Positions 1-13,400 of a DNA stretch of 64,000 nucleotides are shown here, in pieces. Position numbers and translations under genes: made by a program. Origin of the DNA: Anagrus nilaparvatae (lineage: Eukaryota; Arthropoda; Insecta; Hymenoptera; Mymaridae); contig JAKSXM010000080.1 of the NCBI GenBank assembly GCA_022575985.1, positions 62,001 to 126,000 of the forward strand, read 5' to 3'. The notes under the pieces are model-generated. The model did no database searches and was not told the origin of the DNA. It saw only the letters and a list, made by a program, of their open reading frames with translations. Every line of letters begins with the position of its first letter. The stretch's first letter is position 1.

Positions 1-781
1 TGCATTTGAACTATAATTATAAAGTTTTCTTGCATTTCTTCTCATAAAAAGAAAGTTTTTAAATTTTCACGTTCAAAAATTAAAATGATAATTTTTTAAT
101 TAATTTTTGTAATTCATCTTCCTCACTATACGGTTAGATTGCTTTACTTAAAACAAGCAAAGACTATTACCAGCACCAGCATATTATTAATATTTTTTGG
201 CTCAATCTCATGGTTTATGATAAAAATAAGATTCCAATCTTCGGCACCTCCTCCTCCCCCCTCATCCCGCCACTGCGTTCGTCGACGGAGGTTAAAACGT
301 GCTTTTTACTAAAAAATTAATATCTGTAGACTGAATCATCCAATTGGGGCACAATCATGGTGTCAAAATTTTCGTAAAATAATTTTTTTTCAATATTTTT
401 GAACTCTGAAATTCAATATTATTGAAACTTTGAAAAACGTAATTTTAGGGAAAACTTAAAAAAGACCATATAAAATGTTTTAATTTTTGCAATATAATAC
501 TTATTTTTCGCTATAAATAATAGTGTAAAAATTATGAATTATAATTTCATTTTTATACCTACATTTATCATAATAACCAAGTTAGTAACCCACTGGTATA
601 CAATTTAATTAATAGTCTAAAGCCAAGATTCTAACTAAATTATACTTTTATGACACAAAGTTCATAAAAAATTCATTTACTGTAAGTATTTCAATCAATA
701 ATATGCGTAAAGGCTTTTTTTCTTGCAAAAAATGTTTTAGTATTATAAGTTCTTTGAATTGAATCGTATAAAAAATAAAAA
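1..781. other. AT-rich upstream region of the odorant receptor gene
   Basis: No gene recognised. AT-rich DNA with one short C-rich patch near 240-300. A TATAAAAAA string at about 767-775 is too close to the ATG at 782 to be a confident TATA box. Confidence 0.5.
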
Positions 782-3700
782 ATGACAAATATCGTAAAAT
801 TTCCATTATTATTATTATCAATAGCTGGTGCATGGGAACCAAATTTTATAAAAGAAAATAAATTTTATAAAAAATTGTATAAATTTTATACACTAGTGTT
901 TATAATATGTCAAATATATGTTTGCTTTTCAATAGCAATTTATTGCGTTATTTTATTAAATGATAAAAACAGTATGGTCGAAGAAGTAAACGAAGCCATT
1001 TATACATTTTTGGCTGGTTTTTTATGTCATATTAAATTTTTCTCTTTACTTTATGTTAAACATAAATTATTAGATGCTATCAAAATATTTTCTAATAAAT
1101 TATTGACTCATCAAAATAGCTATGAAATTAATTTGGAATTGAAGTGCGAGAAGAAAATTAAGTAATAAATATACTTTTTAACTTTTTTAATTATAATTTA
1201 AAGATATTTTATTTTTTACATTTTTAGATTTTTAACTTTGATTTGGTTGAATGGAAGTGTCGTAACAAGTGCAGCGTTTTTTATATCGCCATTGTTTTTA
1301 AGAAATGAGAATAATAAATATTTGTTACCAGTTAAAATGTGGACACCAGTTGAATTCAATAATTTTAATTACGCTTTATTTTACATTATACAATTTTTTG
1401 ATTTATTTAATATTTGCTTTACTAACATTGGTTCTGATTTTACTGCTATTGGATTAATGTTGAGAATAATTCATCAGTTTGATTTAATAAAATCTCGTTT
1501 ACAAAATTTAGAAAATTCTTTGAAAAATTTAAAGTTTTCTAAACATAAAATAGAGAATAAATTATTTACTGATATTATTAAACACCATAATTTAATATAC
1601 AAGTAAGTAATTCTACCTAGGTTTAAATGCAAAACAGCCTTATTAGATAGCACCGCTTAAATTTTGTTTGAAAATTCAAAAAATAATTTTTCAGTTAGTT
1701 TCAATATCAACCTAACTTGCTTTTCTAAACTATAGATTTCTAAAGTACTTTATGCCCTGATATATATATGTCATAGTAAAGTAGAAGAATCAGTGATTTG
1801 GTCAAACCACGCGGAGTTGACTAATGAAAGTTTCGTTTCGTTACGTATTCCTACTTCCCTAAAATTTTGGGCGCTTAGGAAAGTAAGCAATAAAGCGAAT
1901 TCGACATTATAAAAAAATTATTGCATAAAAGATAGTTAATATTTTTAGTTAATATAAAATTCCTTATTCAAAATTGGTATTACATTTTTTTTTTAAATTT
2001 ATTATCCCCGACTTAAAATACAATTTTCAGCCAGTCGATAGTCACACGGTAACGCATGAAGTTAACAAATGGGATTTTTTTAAATAACAAATCAGTTTCC
2101 AAATTTGCTTACGCACTCCTTTTTGATACAAAGTAGATAATTTTATGATTCACATGAAATACTGTTGCTCACAAGCCAACATAGCCAGTACGCTTTTCAC
2201 AAATATATATAATATTTATATATCTTATCTTATCTTATCTTATCTTATCTTATCTTATCTTACTACTATATATATTTGAAAATTTATTTGTGTGTCTGTG
2301 TGTCTGTGTGTGTGTATTATCATCAGGGTCAAACCAGTGATCGAAATTATATAAAACCGGTGTCAAATTAAAGAAAAAATGTCCGCGAGTGACATAGGCC
2401 ATAGTTTTGTGATTCAGCTATCGTACTTTTGGAGATATTCAATTTTTAGTGTTTTTGAACTTGATAAAATTTTTTAAAATTTTTAACAAAAATTAAAATA
2501 TCTTGAGACATTCGAAAAATTTTACTGTCAAACTTTGTAGTATTCGATTTGGCACCAATTCTTGCGTATTCTCCTAAATTTTTACTCAAAACGGAGGTAT
2601 CTTTAAAATTTTATAAAATATTTTTGAAGCTGGCCGGAAAATTTTTTTAAATTTTTTTATTTTTTGTGGTATTTATAATCATCTATTTATGGGTCTGTGT
2701 CTGTATGTGTTTCATCACCAGGGTTGAATCAATGTCAAAATGAAGTGTCAAAATATAGAGAAAAAGTCAGCGGGTGATATAAGCCATAGTTTTGGAAGTC
2801 AGTTACCATACTTTTGGAGGTATTCAATTTTTACTATTTTTGGAAAAAATAAAATTTTTTGAAAATTTGATTAAAAAGTGAAATAACTTCTAAATATGAT
2901 AAAATTTTACTGTCGAAATTGGTATTACTCGATTCCTCACTAATTTATACGTATTCACTTATATTTGCATAAAAAACGGACGCTTCTTTAAAAATGTGTA
3001 AAATTTTTTTGAAGTCTGAAAAATTTTTTCGATAATTTGCAGTAAAATAAAAAAAATAGAGAAAAATTTAGGAAATTTTATAGATTCTTTACTATTCAGA
3101 AAACAAAAACATGATTGTTGTATCATAAATTAATTTTTTTACAAATTAGTTAATCGAGTTTATCATTAACGAAAAATTAGAACCCTCTGAAAAACTAGAT
3201 TTTGCATATCCAGGAGTCAAATGTACGATTTTTTATTTAAAAATGACTGTATTATTTGCAATTTATATTGTTTACGCTACAAACTATTATGACTATAAAG
3301 ACGCCCCTCTGAAAATTATTTGATAAATTTTTATTATGAGGTCCTAAATTCTCTAGATAAAAAATTACCGGAAAAATTGCATATCCAGTTAATAACGCGA
3401 AGTTTAAATTATGAAATCACTAGCTGACTAACATGATTCATAATAGGTCTTGAAGTCTCTAAGTCTAGATTAACAAAATAGTACACGAGATATTAAGACT
3501 AAAATGCTATAGATTCTGTTCGTGCGGGAGAAACACGTCGATTGCATAAAAAATAAATTATCTTTGGGTCTCTCAAATACCTTTTCAAATAATTTTCCGT
3601 AATTAATAATTATAACTTTACTGGGGACAGAACTAGGGTTGAATCTCCTCTGAAAACTCTTAATGTGTTTGCATAATTATAAATGTGCAGTGAAATGATT

Positions 3701-6700
3701 TTCTTAAGCAACAGAAACAGAAGTAAATGCAATACAGGGGGGGGCAGAGCCCCCCCCCTCCAACTTTTGCTAGTATAATTATATATACAAGCACCCACAT
3801 ATACAGTTTGTATAATTATGAAAAAAAAATAAAAACTTTTTTTTCCAGAGTTTCAAAAATTATAAATGAATCTTTTAATGTAATTATAATAGCTCAATTT
3901 GTCATCAGTGGTATAACTATTTCATTAAGCATATTTAAATTAACAAGAGATTTTACTGATCCTGTTGAAATTATTGTACCTTTATTTTATTTACCATATA
4001 TACTTTTGCAATTTTTATTATATTGCCATTTTGGAAATCAAACAATGCATAAGGTAAATTTAATCTTCATTGGAAAATATTTCAATTTATTGACTTTTAT
4101 AAAATTTTGATTATTTTTATTCAGAGTATTGAATTGTCAACTGAAATTTATAATATCCAGTGGTACAGTATGAGTAACTCATCCCAAAAAACTCTTTTAA
4201 TTATTATGATGCGGTCTTCAAAGCCAATTGTTATTAATGGAGGATTTCTAACTACATTAACGTACACATCATATTTAAAAGTTAGTATAATATTTTTTTG
4301 TTTATTGTAGTTGGGTACTTTTTACAGGAACTGTATATTTTTTTTATTTTTTTGTATTTTTATGTTTATCAAGATCTAAATACCTAAAAATTTTCAATGG
4401 TACTGCTGCAAATGTCAAAATAATTTCTACGTGTTATTCTTATAGGATTTTTTATTTTTGTGTATGGTCGCGACATTTTGGGTGTATTATAGAAATAACT
4501 CTGTATTGAAGCCATCAAATTTTCTCAAACTTTGTGGGTACCTTATTGTTCCATCAAAACTCATAACGGAACAAGATATATTAATTAAAATATGGTCTAC
4601 ACTTGGAGAAAATGATTTTTTTGGGTCTATCTCAAACGCTCCTACACACGGCTTCTAGATAGGGTGTCGTCAATAGCTTTTTGGTTCGCAGAATTTCTTC
4701 CACGTACAATTTTTTGCCACAGCGCTCCATGATTCCTCATTTCGGAGAATTTTTCCAACAATGTTATCGGTGTAATTTCACCGATCTCTGTCTCCAATGT
4801 CATCCTTTTAGTTGTCCAGCGGTCACAGTCAAAAAACGTGTGACAAGCTTCGTCTTATTTGTTGGGTCAGAACATAAATTCAGGGCTTACAACTATCCTC
4901 ATTCTGAAGAGATAAGACTAGAAAAGCCCGTGACCACTGAGGAACTGAGTCAGGAAGTAGTTTATTTCTCCGTGTTCTCTCTGGGTCCAAGGCATGACCT
5001 CTTTTATGAGACGCCTGGTCCATGCGCGTTCCTCCCTATGATTTTGCCACTCCTGTATTGAAGCTTTCCTAACATCCGCTTTAATATGATCAAGGTCCTT
5101 CGTTCTTCCTGTCATGTATCAGTTTGCGTACTTTGGCAAGGAACGCAATTGGTATTATTCTGGCAATAACAAGAACTGTCGCTTCCAAGACAGTCCTGTA
5201 GACATAAGAAACCCTCAGAGCACCTTGCCTCTGCACTCTTATCATGCTTTTCATGTTTGACATCAGCCTGCTCAAGGCGAACCTTTTCGTCTCTATGACG
5301 GTATCCTCATCGATTCGTATTGGGATGAAGATTTTGATTTATTTCCTCGTAAACATTACGACCTCTGTCTTAGCAGCTGCTAGACTTAATCCATGCTCTT
5401 CCATCTAAATGCTTGTATTTACCATGCAGACACTCAAACTGTTCTGAGCCTATTGCTCGTTCCTTGCTGTGGTCACGAGGGCAATATCATTGGCATAGCC
5501 TATCATAAGACAGCCATCCGCTAGCTCCAGCCTCAGGATACCATCATAAGAAATGTTCTATAGGTCATGTCCCAGTGCCGAACCTTGAGCTGCGCATGCT
5601 GTCACTTTCCTACTCCTTTTTTCTTGAGAAGTCTCGTACAAAAGTACTCGGCCACTTACGTAGCTCTTCATTACCATCAAATATTTGGGTACTGCAAAGT
5701 AACTTAGTCCTTGCAAGAACTTTATTGCATCCAAGGAGTTCACTGTCCCAATCGTGGGCCGCCCCCGTCTAAAGCCGTATTGCCGAGGAGATAAATCCCC
5801 AGCAGCTTCTACTGCGTTTATTTAAAATACGGGGTTGGAGCATCTTTGCTTTTGAAGCTTTTTCCTGCTTTATCCAAAAATCCTAGTGGTCGCCAGTAGG
5901 ACGGGAGTGTGGAATCACCCTTTCCTTTGCTAATAAGGACCAGTATTGCCTTTTCCATTGCCTGCTAAGGACTCCTGTTTGGATGCATATATTATACATC
6001 CTTAGCATCAATGACGGGCAGGCACTCGTGTGCAGCTATTTTTATGATCTCAGCTGGTATGCCGTCTGGGCTGGGAGCTTTCTTCTTTCTGAGGGATTCC
6101 ACCGCAACGTACAGCTCTTCTTGCGTAAAGTCCAGGACATCGTCTACACTAATGTCATCCTGTTGGTCCATTCTTGTTGGATGCATCAGGAATAGAGCAT
6201 TAACGACTGTCCTTACCTCCTCTTCGTCCATTAGCAAACTGGCCGGGAAGCCCCTCAGCTTCTTTGTAACTATCTTGAAGCCAAGTTCCCAGGGGCCGTT
6301 GTCTACTTCAAGGCATATAGCTTCCTTCCACACCGGATCTTGCTAACATTGATCGCCCGCCTGAAGGATCGCTTACCTTCATGAACTTTCATGAGTTTCC
6401 TTGCCTCGTCGCGGGACTTGGCCCTAGTCGCCCTTCTTCACGTCATTTGGCTTTGTCTGTGTAGCACTGCATTTTCTGTATTTCACCAATACACAGGTGG
6501 GTTCCTTCCATTAAACGTTTTTTAAGCAGCGTCATTATTGCGGAAACTAGTTTCTCTGCATCTTCCTTACTTCTTACTCTGTGGAGTTTTGCTAGGATGA
6601 TCCTTGTCCCATCATTAAAACTTGTATAATTCGTTCTTATCGTTACTTGTTCAGCTTATTAAGATTCCAACCTCTTGGTTTTGACCTATATACCTCTCCA

Positions 6701-7979
6701 GGGGGCTGTCGCTCATGCTGAAATGCGAAAGAAATGTACTGGTGGTCGCTCGCGGTTAAAACTTCCATAACGTGCCAGTTATTTATCCTTGTGCTCAGGC
6801 CTTTAGATGCAAAAGATACGTCAATTATTGTTTGAGTGTAATTGGCCCTTCTGAAGGTTGTCAGCATTTTTAGAGTCAACTCCCCTTTCGAGTCGATATA
6901 GGGAATGTCCCAGTCAACAGCTTTGGCGTCAAAATCACCTGCAACAATTAGGTTGCTACCCTCCTCTCCAGCAAAGTCTGCTATGTCGGCTAATTTCATA
7001 TAGTAGTCCTGCATACGTTCTGTCGGGGTCAGGTAGCAGCTCACATAAGTTATGGTTTTATTCCTAATCCACGCCAAGCCCCTGCCTCTTCCTGATGCTT
7101 CTACTGCAATATTTCCAGGATTCACGACCGAAATAGCTGCTGTTCCAAGGTTGTGTTTAATAAATATTTTATATCAACATATAAAAAGAAAAAAAAGTAC
7201 AAAAGACTTTTCATTTCGGATATAAGTTGGGGGGACACTATTTATACCATTCTTGTGAAAAGCAACTAAAACGACTTATAGCATTTTATCTAAGGACTCA
7301 GAAGCTTAAAAAATAAGAGCTGAAATGGGTGAAAATTCTAATTTGGTGGAATTGCTTACTTTTTATTGGGTTTTTAGTCATCAGATTAAGTTATTCAATT
7401 TTTTATATGTTTAACAACCGATTTGGCAAAAGATTAGTAACCAATATTAAAATTAGCAACCTTAAAAACCCTCAAATACAAATTTTGAGAAAATATATGA
7501 TTATTTAATTTTTAAAATATAATAAATCCCTAAATTCAGTCCATAAATTTAGTCTATTCTAAGTCCCTAAATCGAAAATAATTATTCTAAGACCATTTAA
7601 CCCCCCCCCCCCTCCTGAATTATGGACCTTTTTCAAATTCCCCTCTCTATGAATAATGAATATGTATCATGTTAAAATATACTATGGAAACGAATTAAAG
7701 ACATGATCATCAGGTTTAAAACACGTTTGATTTAAATTTACCCATTCGTCAAGAGACACATTTTTGTTCTTAGCAGAGTTTATGGGTTTTAATTAAGTAA
7801 ACTTTAACAATTCAAAATAAGATCTTTATAACTGTTAAAATTTGATTTCAGTGTACTTTTTAAATTTGAATGAAATAAAATAAAATATGGATTTAGGTAT
7901 AATTTTAAAATGAACTTTTTATTTCCAGGTTATAAAAACTTCTTATTCAGCCTTTAATATGATGAATACAGCATTTTAA
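782..7979 (+). CDS. Odorant receptor (insect 7tm_6 family), five exons
   Basis: Insect odorant receptor, a ligand-binding seven-helix ion-channel subunit of olfactory neuron membranes that normally works with Orco. Exons inferred from GT/AG sites and phase: 782-1161, 1228-1602, 3849-4053, 4125-4280, 7929-7979. They total 1167 nt and give 388 aa with no internal stop, the usual family length. Hydrophobic segments lie near residues 34-58, 72-92 and 130-150, with more in exons 2 and 3. Exon 3 ends with the family-typical stretch LLQFLLYCHFGNQ. Exon 4 carries the conserved C-terminal block (LSTEIYNIQWYSM, then LLIIMMRSSKPIVINGG). Exon 5 supplies the terminal TSYSAFNMMNTAF, matching the 'TSYS/SYF' tail of the family. 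Introns 1-2 are in phase 2 and introns 3-4 in phase 0. The last intron holds an antisense retrotransposon. The family call is firm; the ligand is unknown. Confidence 0.9.
2215..2330. repeat. TTATC and GT-rich microsatellites in odorant receptor intron 2
   Basis: About eight copies of a 5-bp TTATC unit (about 2220-2262) are followed by a TGTGTGTCTG/TG repeat (about 2287-2320). Confidence 0.85.
2270..3020 (+). repeat. Two diverged direct repeats of about 390 bp
   Basis: The block from about 2280 to 2640 recurs diverged at about 2670-3020. Both have a GT-rich start, then CATCA(C/T)CAGGGT, then 'CATAGTTTTG', then 'TACTTTTGGAG(A/G)TATTCAATTTTTA', in the same order. Neither is coding. It is probably an old dispersed element duplicated within the intron. 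Confidence 0.6.
4620..7165 (-). mobile_element. Broken R1-clade non-LTR retrotransposon (endonuclease, RT, C-terminal Zn motif)
   Basis: Read on the minus strand from 7165 to about 4642. First comes the end of an AP-endonuclease domain (about 6643-7165) with VAGDFDAKAVDW and a late SDH. Next is the RT N-terminal part (5992-6333) with KKKAPSPDGIPAEIIK. The RT core near 5558-5610 has AQGSALGHDL. Near 5490-5530 the box reads YAND, where the family has Y/F-A-D-D. Then comes the R1-type downstream region (VQRQGALRVSYVYRTVLEA near 5090-5275). The C-terminal part reads LTQFLSGHGLF, then CHTFFDCDRW near 4805-4840. The stop lies about 4642. The frame is broken by several stops and shifts, and the 5' end is cut inside the endonuclease domain. 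It is dead and lies in the last intron of the odorant receptor in antisense orientation. Confidence 0.88.
7470..7690 (+). repeat. Dispersed repeat, 'TCTAAGTCCCTAAAT' family, copy 1
   Basis: Contains TTCTAAGTCCCTAAATCG followed by a poly-C run and an end near CATGTTAAAAT. Related copies lie at about 35.73-36.04, 48.00-48.33, 53.21-53.34 and 58.81-59.09 kb. This is the last intron of the odorant receptor. Confidence 0.65.
7929..7979 (+). CDS. Terminal exon (16 codons) of the odorant receptor
   Basis: An AG acceptor (TTTCCAG) at 7922-7928 is followed by 16 codons and a TAA stop at 7977-7979. The reading phase matches exon 4, whose GTTAGT donor starts at 4281. The encoded tail VIKTSYSAFNMMNTAF is the expected odorant-receptor C terminus. 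It lies beyond the retrotransposon and would be missed by simple ORF finding. Confidence 0.85.
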   Translation, partial: VIKTSYSAFNMMNTAF

Positions 7980-10444
7980 TACTCTAAGGATAGAAAATAA
8001 TTAGTTACTTAATTAGAAAATCATCCAAATCTAATGGTAGAAATTTTTGTAACTTTGATGGCTAATTAATTTTTTTTCTTTATATTTGCTTATATAAACA
8101 AATTTATTACATACTAAAAAATTAATGAGCTTAATCATTATTACATCATTAAAATTTATATAATTTTTATTTTTTTAACAAGAAAATTTACTTTTGTATT
8201 TCTTGAATGTTTTGTTTGAGTAATTATTGTCTAATTGAATTTAATAAACAATTAATAATTATGATATATATTTTTCATTACAAAATTTCTTGATATTTTA
8301 TAAATGCAAAGTTAAATAGTTACATTGTTAAAACATTTTTCCTTTTTTCATTTTTATTCATAAAAACAATTATTGCTATAAAAAACCAATAAGTATATAT
8401 AATTATAACTTCGTAAGTTATATCATTATTGAATAATTTATTTGAATAAAAAGCGATACTATAATTTGAATTTTTAAATTATATATTTTAGGAGGTTGAA
8501 AATAGTTCTTCAACTGTTTAAGGCAGCTCTTTCATGAAAAGTGCAACTATAAGAGTGCGTGAATAAATCCGGTGACATTTTAAATCAGACAAGCTTAGGA
8601 TTAAATTTTACTGCACCGTTTGTAGCCGTGCAAAAACTGAAGATTTCCGCCAGTTAACCTGGTTTAATTTTGTAAAAAAATTTTTTTGATAAAAAAATTA
8701 TGTAAATTTAAAACAGTTGCACAAGTTTTAAAAAGTTTGTTATTAATATTTTGAATTTTACCACCTAAGTTTGTGTTAAAGTATCATTAAATAATAATAT
8801 TTCTTTTGTTTACACAGTATTTAATTGAAGCTTTACACAATAGTTAGCATTAGTGATAAAATTATTAACTATCTTTTTAATTTATTTTTAATTACTATAC
8901 ATTAAATAACAAATAATAAATTTAAAAATAATTATAATTTACAGTTAAATGAAATTATTAGATTATAATCGAAAATAGATTATAAATAAATGTATTTTAA
9001 GGAATAATAAAATACATATTATTATAATTTGAAGTTAAATCTTTTGTGTTTCTCTTATTGTATAGATAAGGTTTATATAATTACTTGTTTATTAATTATT
9101 AATAATAAAAATAAAATAGCCTTTGAAATATTCAATGAAAATGAAAAACAAAACAGATTCAGTAATTCTTTAATCTTAAAAACATATAAAAAAAGTATTT
9201 ACTAGTGGATAATCACTAGCATCTTTATATTGATAAAGTAATTCAGTGTTAGGGTTAATTATCATCCGAGGAATAGCTTCAAGATGTTTTGTAGAGACTT
9301 AAAACCATTTTGATCTAACCTTGTAGTGAGACAGTATCAGTGAGTTACATTATGACATCGTTTTTGAGCAGTAGTGAGTTTTAGGTGTTATAAAATAAGT
9401 TTTGTTTTTCCTTTCAACCTGGAGTTAATTGTGACACTCTGTTCAATGGAAATTTCTCACTTCTATCGGGATGCACTTCGTAATGTGCACAACTTCCTCG
9501 CCCATCACTGCCATGTTACCATGAGAATGCATAAAATGGTATGCAAGTTGGTTCGGAGATGTTAGGCTAGTGCCAGGGAATTTTTAATCGTCTCTCGAAA
9601 GTACTTAAATTTTCTATAATTTCTGCTTCTTTACTGTTATTAGAACTAATTACCGATTACAAAAATTTCTCGACTTCCCCATTTATATATTTAATATATA
9701 TACATTGTTTTCAATACCGGTTAACTCTTTTTTTTGGTTTTGTTTCTTTTGATAAAGCACTCTAAGTTTTCTTTCTATTTTTAACTATAGTCGACAAAGT
9801 TGACTCCTGTATATTAAAAAAGCAGAAATATCAGTTTTTTTTATATTTTGCTCATTTTCTGCAAAACGTCACAGATGACATAGGAACCCGCAGGTGCATT
9901 TCCGCTGATGCTGATCTAGCAAAATAGCGTGAAACCAAAAGTCAGCTATGACGTAAATTAGGAGAGATTCGTGTAACGTAAATTGCATAAATCCTACCTT
10001 GTGATTTCAGAAATAAGAAAGGACGCCTTCGCTACTTGGATGCTTTTTTGTAATTGTTCAACTTAAGTATCGTTGACATGGAATCCATCAAATACGTAAA
10101 TAAAATTATTTAAAAAAATTTTTAAATGTTGTTAAGGATTTTCAGATAAAATCCATTCTATTTCCATCTAAATCGGATTTGGACAATAGCATATAATTAT
10201 TTAAAATAAATAATTAAATAAATAAAATCATGTTTTTAAAAAATAAAAATTTTTATACATCAAATAATAGAATCAGAATTATTTTAAAAAAATAATATAC
10301 AAAGCACAAGATAAAAATCTCAATTTTTTAAAAATATTTAAAATATATTAAAATAATGGCATTATACATTCATTTACATTTTTAGTCATAAATAAACTTT
10401 TGAATAGAATAACTGTATTGATTTTAATTTAAAAATACTGAAAA
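7980..10444. other. Intergenic AT-rich DNA between odorant receptor and nuclease-like gene
   Basis: No gene recognised. A 63-codon open frame at 9374-9565 (+) has no recognisable domain. A less AT-rich patch lies near 9840-10030. Confidence 0.5.
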
Positions 10445-13400
10445 ATGACAAAGTTAGAAAAATATTTATTTATTTATTTATGGATCAATTATTGTTTGAT
10501 TAAAATTGGTACGTATAAAATAAATTCATGTTATTAAATATTTTAAATTACTTTGATCTTACAGTCATTGGTGTAGATTCTCTAAAAAAATGTGAAATAC
10601 CAGTAACTGAATTTTTTAATGAAAAAGAACCATTGATCATGGATCCAGAAGATTTGAATGAAATTTTGTATCCTGATCCAAGTAACAGTTTAACATCAAT
10701 TGAATTATTACAAGGTGAATCAATACGATTAATGTGTCCATTTAATTCTTTGGTAATTAATTCAACAATATCTTATCAAGACGAAGTATTATTACAATGT
10801 GAAGATGATGATTTATTTCGTCTTGATGGTTCAAATGACGAATTGTATCTTTTTGAACAATTTGAATGTTTGAAAAAAATTAATCATGAAATGAAGCAAG
10901 TATTTGTTAATTGTCCAAGAGGTATTTGTTATTCAGTTGGAATACAATTAACACCATTTGATTATCAAGAAATTTTATTTATTGAATTAATGAAAGATTA
11001 TTCAAATTATAAAATTGTTAGTAGTTACCTGTACCCGTTAATAAGACAAAGACAAATGACATCTTATGAATGTAATAATACAAAAATTTATAAGAAAGGT
11101 TTGTATTATAAGAAATATTCGATGGATATTAGTTTAATGTTTAAAGCAGATTATCAAAGAGCTATATTTGAGGAAATTTTACAAGATAAGGAATTAACTA
11201 AAATTTATATTCCGGAAAATGGTATGTTTCTTTATAAATTATTTACTTTTAATAATATGAAGGGATCCATATGAATTAAAGCTGGTACAATTTATAACAT
11301 AAAATTCCCCTGCTTTATTGCTCCCAATATTAAGTAACCAATTTGCAAAAGAAAGGTACAAATCAAGAAAAAATTATAATTTTTGTGAAAGCTCAGCAGC
11401 GTCTTTGTTTGGTATCAGATGCAATTTGTATTTTTATATGAAGGAAAACGTTACTTAACCCATTGCACTTTATTCAAAGTGAAATAATTTTGATATATAA
11501 AAAAAAATTTTAAGACAAAAAAATGGAAAGTGGCCTCGAAATATAAAACAAAGATGTATGAAATTATACAGAACGTGTAAAAATAGAAAAGAAAGATTTT
11601 CTTGCTAAAAAAAAATCCGGATGAAAGAGTAAATGGTTTTGTAGAATTCCTGAGGAAAAAATATATAAATTCCTTTTGTAAATATTGTTCAGAAATATCT
11701 ATTTGTTCAACAAGGGCAAAAAATAGGATTTGGCTTTCAATGCAGTTGTAAGCATGAGTGAGCATAGCGAACGAGTGCAGACAGCATTAAAAGTAAAATT
11801 TCCAACATTTTTTCCCGTGTTCAATACATAGTTTTTAAGAAAGTAGAACATTTTTGCAGCGTGTAATGAAAAATTTATTCTGAAAACTAGAGAATATTTA
11901 AAATTGGTTCTCTGGAAATTGAGATCCTAAAAAACGAAAAAAAACGCTGCCAAGTAATTGGCACTATGGTTCCTCATTAACAATAACAAAATATTCTTAA
12001 TTGTCTATTTTACCTAGTAAAAACGATAATTCTAGATATTAGTACTTTCATAGAAATAAATTAAGTACTACGTCCCAAAAGAAAATATCTATATGCCTTG
12101 CAAGGGGGGAAAGAGAATTATATCTGAAGAGTGGACGAGATTGGACGAGAGGTAAACTGACGAGGATGCACAAACCGAAGGCGAGTTATTTGTTATTATC
12201 TAGTTAAATTTGTTATTATCTTTTCTCAGATAAAAAGAATTTGATTTAGGTAATTAAAAAAATGTTTCTTTTTAATATTCTTTTTAAAGAATATGGGAAA
12301 TTAAAATATTACTTTGATTTTTTTCAGAATTAAGAAAGATTAATATATATTTGAAGATTCAGATATTTTAATCAAATATAGAAACTTAAATTTTATATTT
12401 TCTCTTAAAATTTTTTTAAGCTTGTCAAAGAATTTCTATCTTTTCTAAATTTTTGAAAATTATCAAAACTTAATTCCAAATCACTGATATCTTCTGTTAA
12501 ATTAGATTCGCTAATTGCAAATATATCTGGAATAACTGTTAAGCTATTTTTTTAACGCTAGGGCCTTAGAGTGGGGAATGCCTACAATCAATCCCAGGGG
12601 ACGAAAGGTTCTCGAAATGGCCACTAGATGTAAGCTGTTGGTCCAGAATAGAGGCAACAGTCGGACCTACGCGAGTTCGAGGGGAGGTTCCTCCATCCCT
12701 GACATAATCTTCGAAACAGAAGGAGCGTCTAGGAGGATTGGTGACTGGAGGGTAATGGATGGAGAAAATGACGAAAATGGTAGCGACCATAAATACATCA
12801 CCTTCGAAGTGTTAGAGGGAACCTCCCAACGTTCTCCACACAAGAGGCGTCCCCTGGGTTGGAACGTGCCAAAGATCAACGAGGACAGATCGAGTCAGCG
12901 TCCATCCCCACTTGGCGCGAAGGACACACAACTCACCTGAAGATAAAGACGTCTTTTATCACATCCTAAATCACGTCTTTTTTCACATCTTAAAAGACGT
13001 CTTTATGAATTTAAAAAATTTTTTTTTAAATTTATTTTTTTTATTTAATTGACTTTATTTTTGTAATTGATCATCATTATAGATTAAAAATCATTAATTT
13101 GATTATTTTCTCACTTTTGGTTAAAATTAAACCTCAGACATTCATTGTTTGTAATTTTTTTTCACAATTAATATTGGAACTGAAAATCCAAAATTTTTAA
13201 ACATACATGAAAAAGAGTAAGTACTATATTTATTTATATTTCATTTTTTATTTATTTCAATTTTAGCACAGTAATTAAGCAGAAAATTTTTAAATTAAAA
13301 GGGTTTTTTTATCGATAAGTAAACTTTTATTCTTTTATTCTGTTTTTGTTTAAACTTGAATTATAACCCTTACTATAAAGAGTAATTGAGCATGAAAATG

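Noticed and set aside
4681..5061. 126-codon plus-strand frame
   Set aside because: Shadow of the minus-strand R1 C-terminal coding region, which has recognisable R1 motifs.
10528..10564. ATG at 10528 as the start of the nuclease-like gene
   Set aside because: It lies in a 56-bp intron. The upstream exon 10445-10508 gives a proper signal peptide and matching phase.
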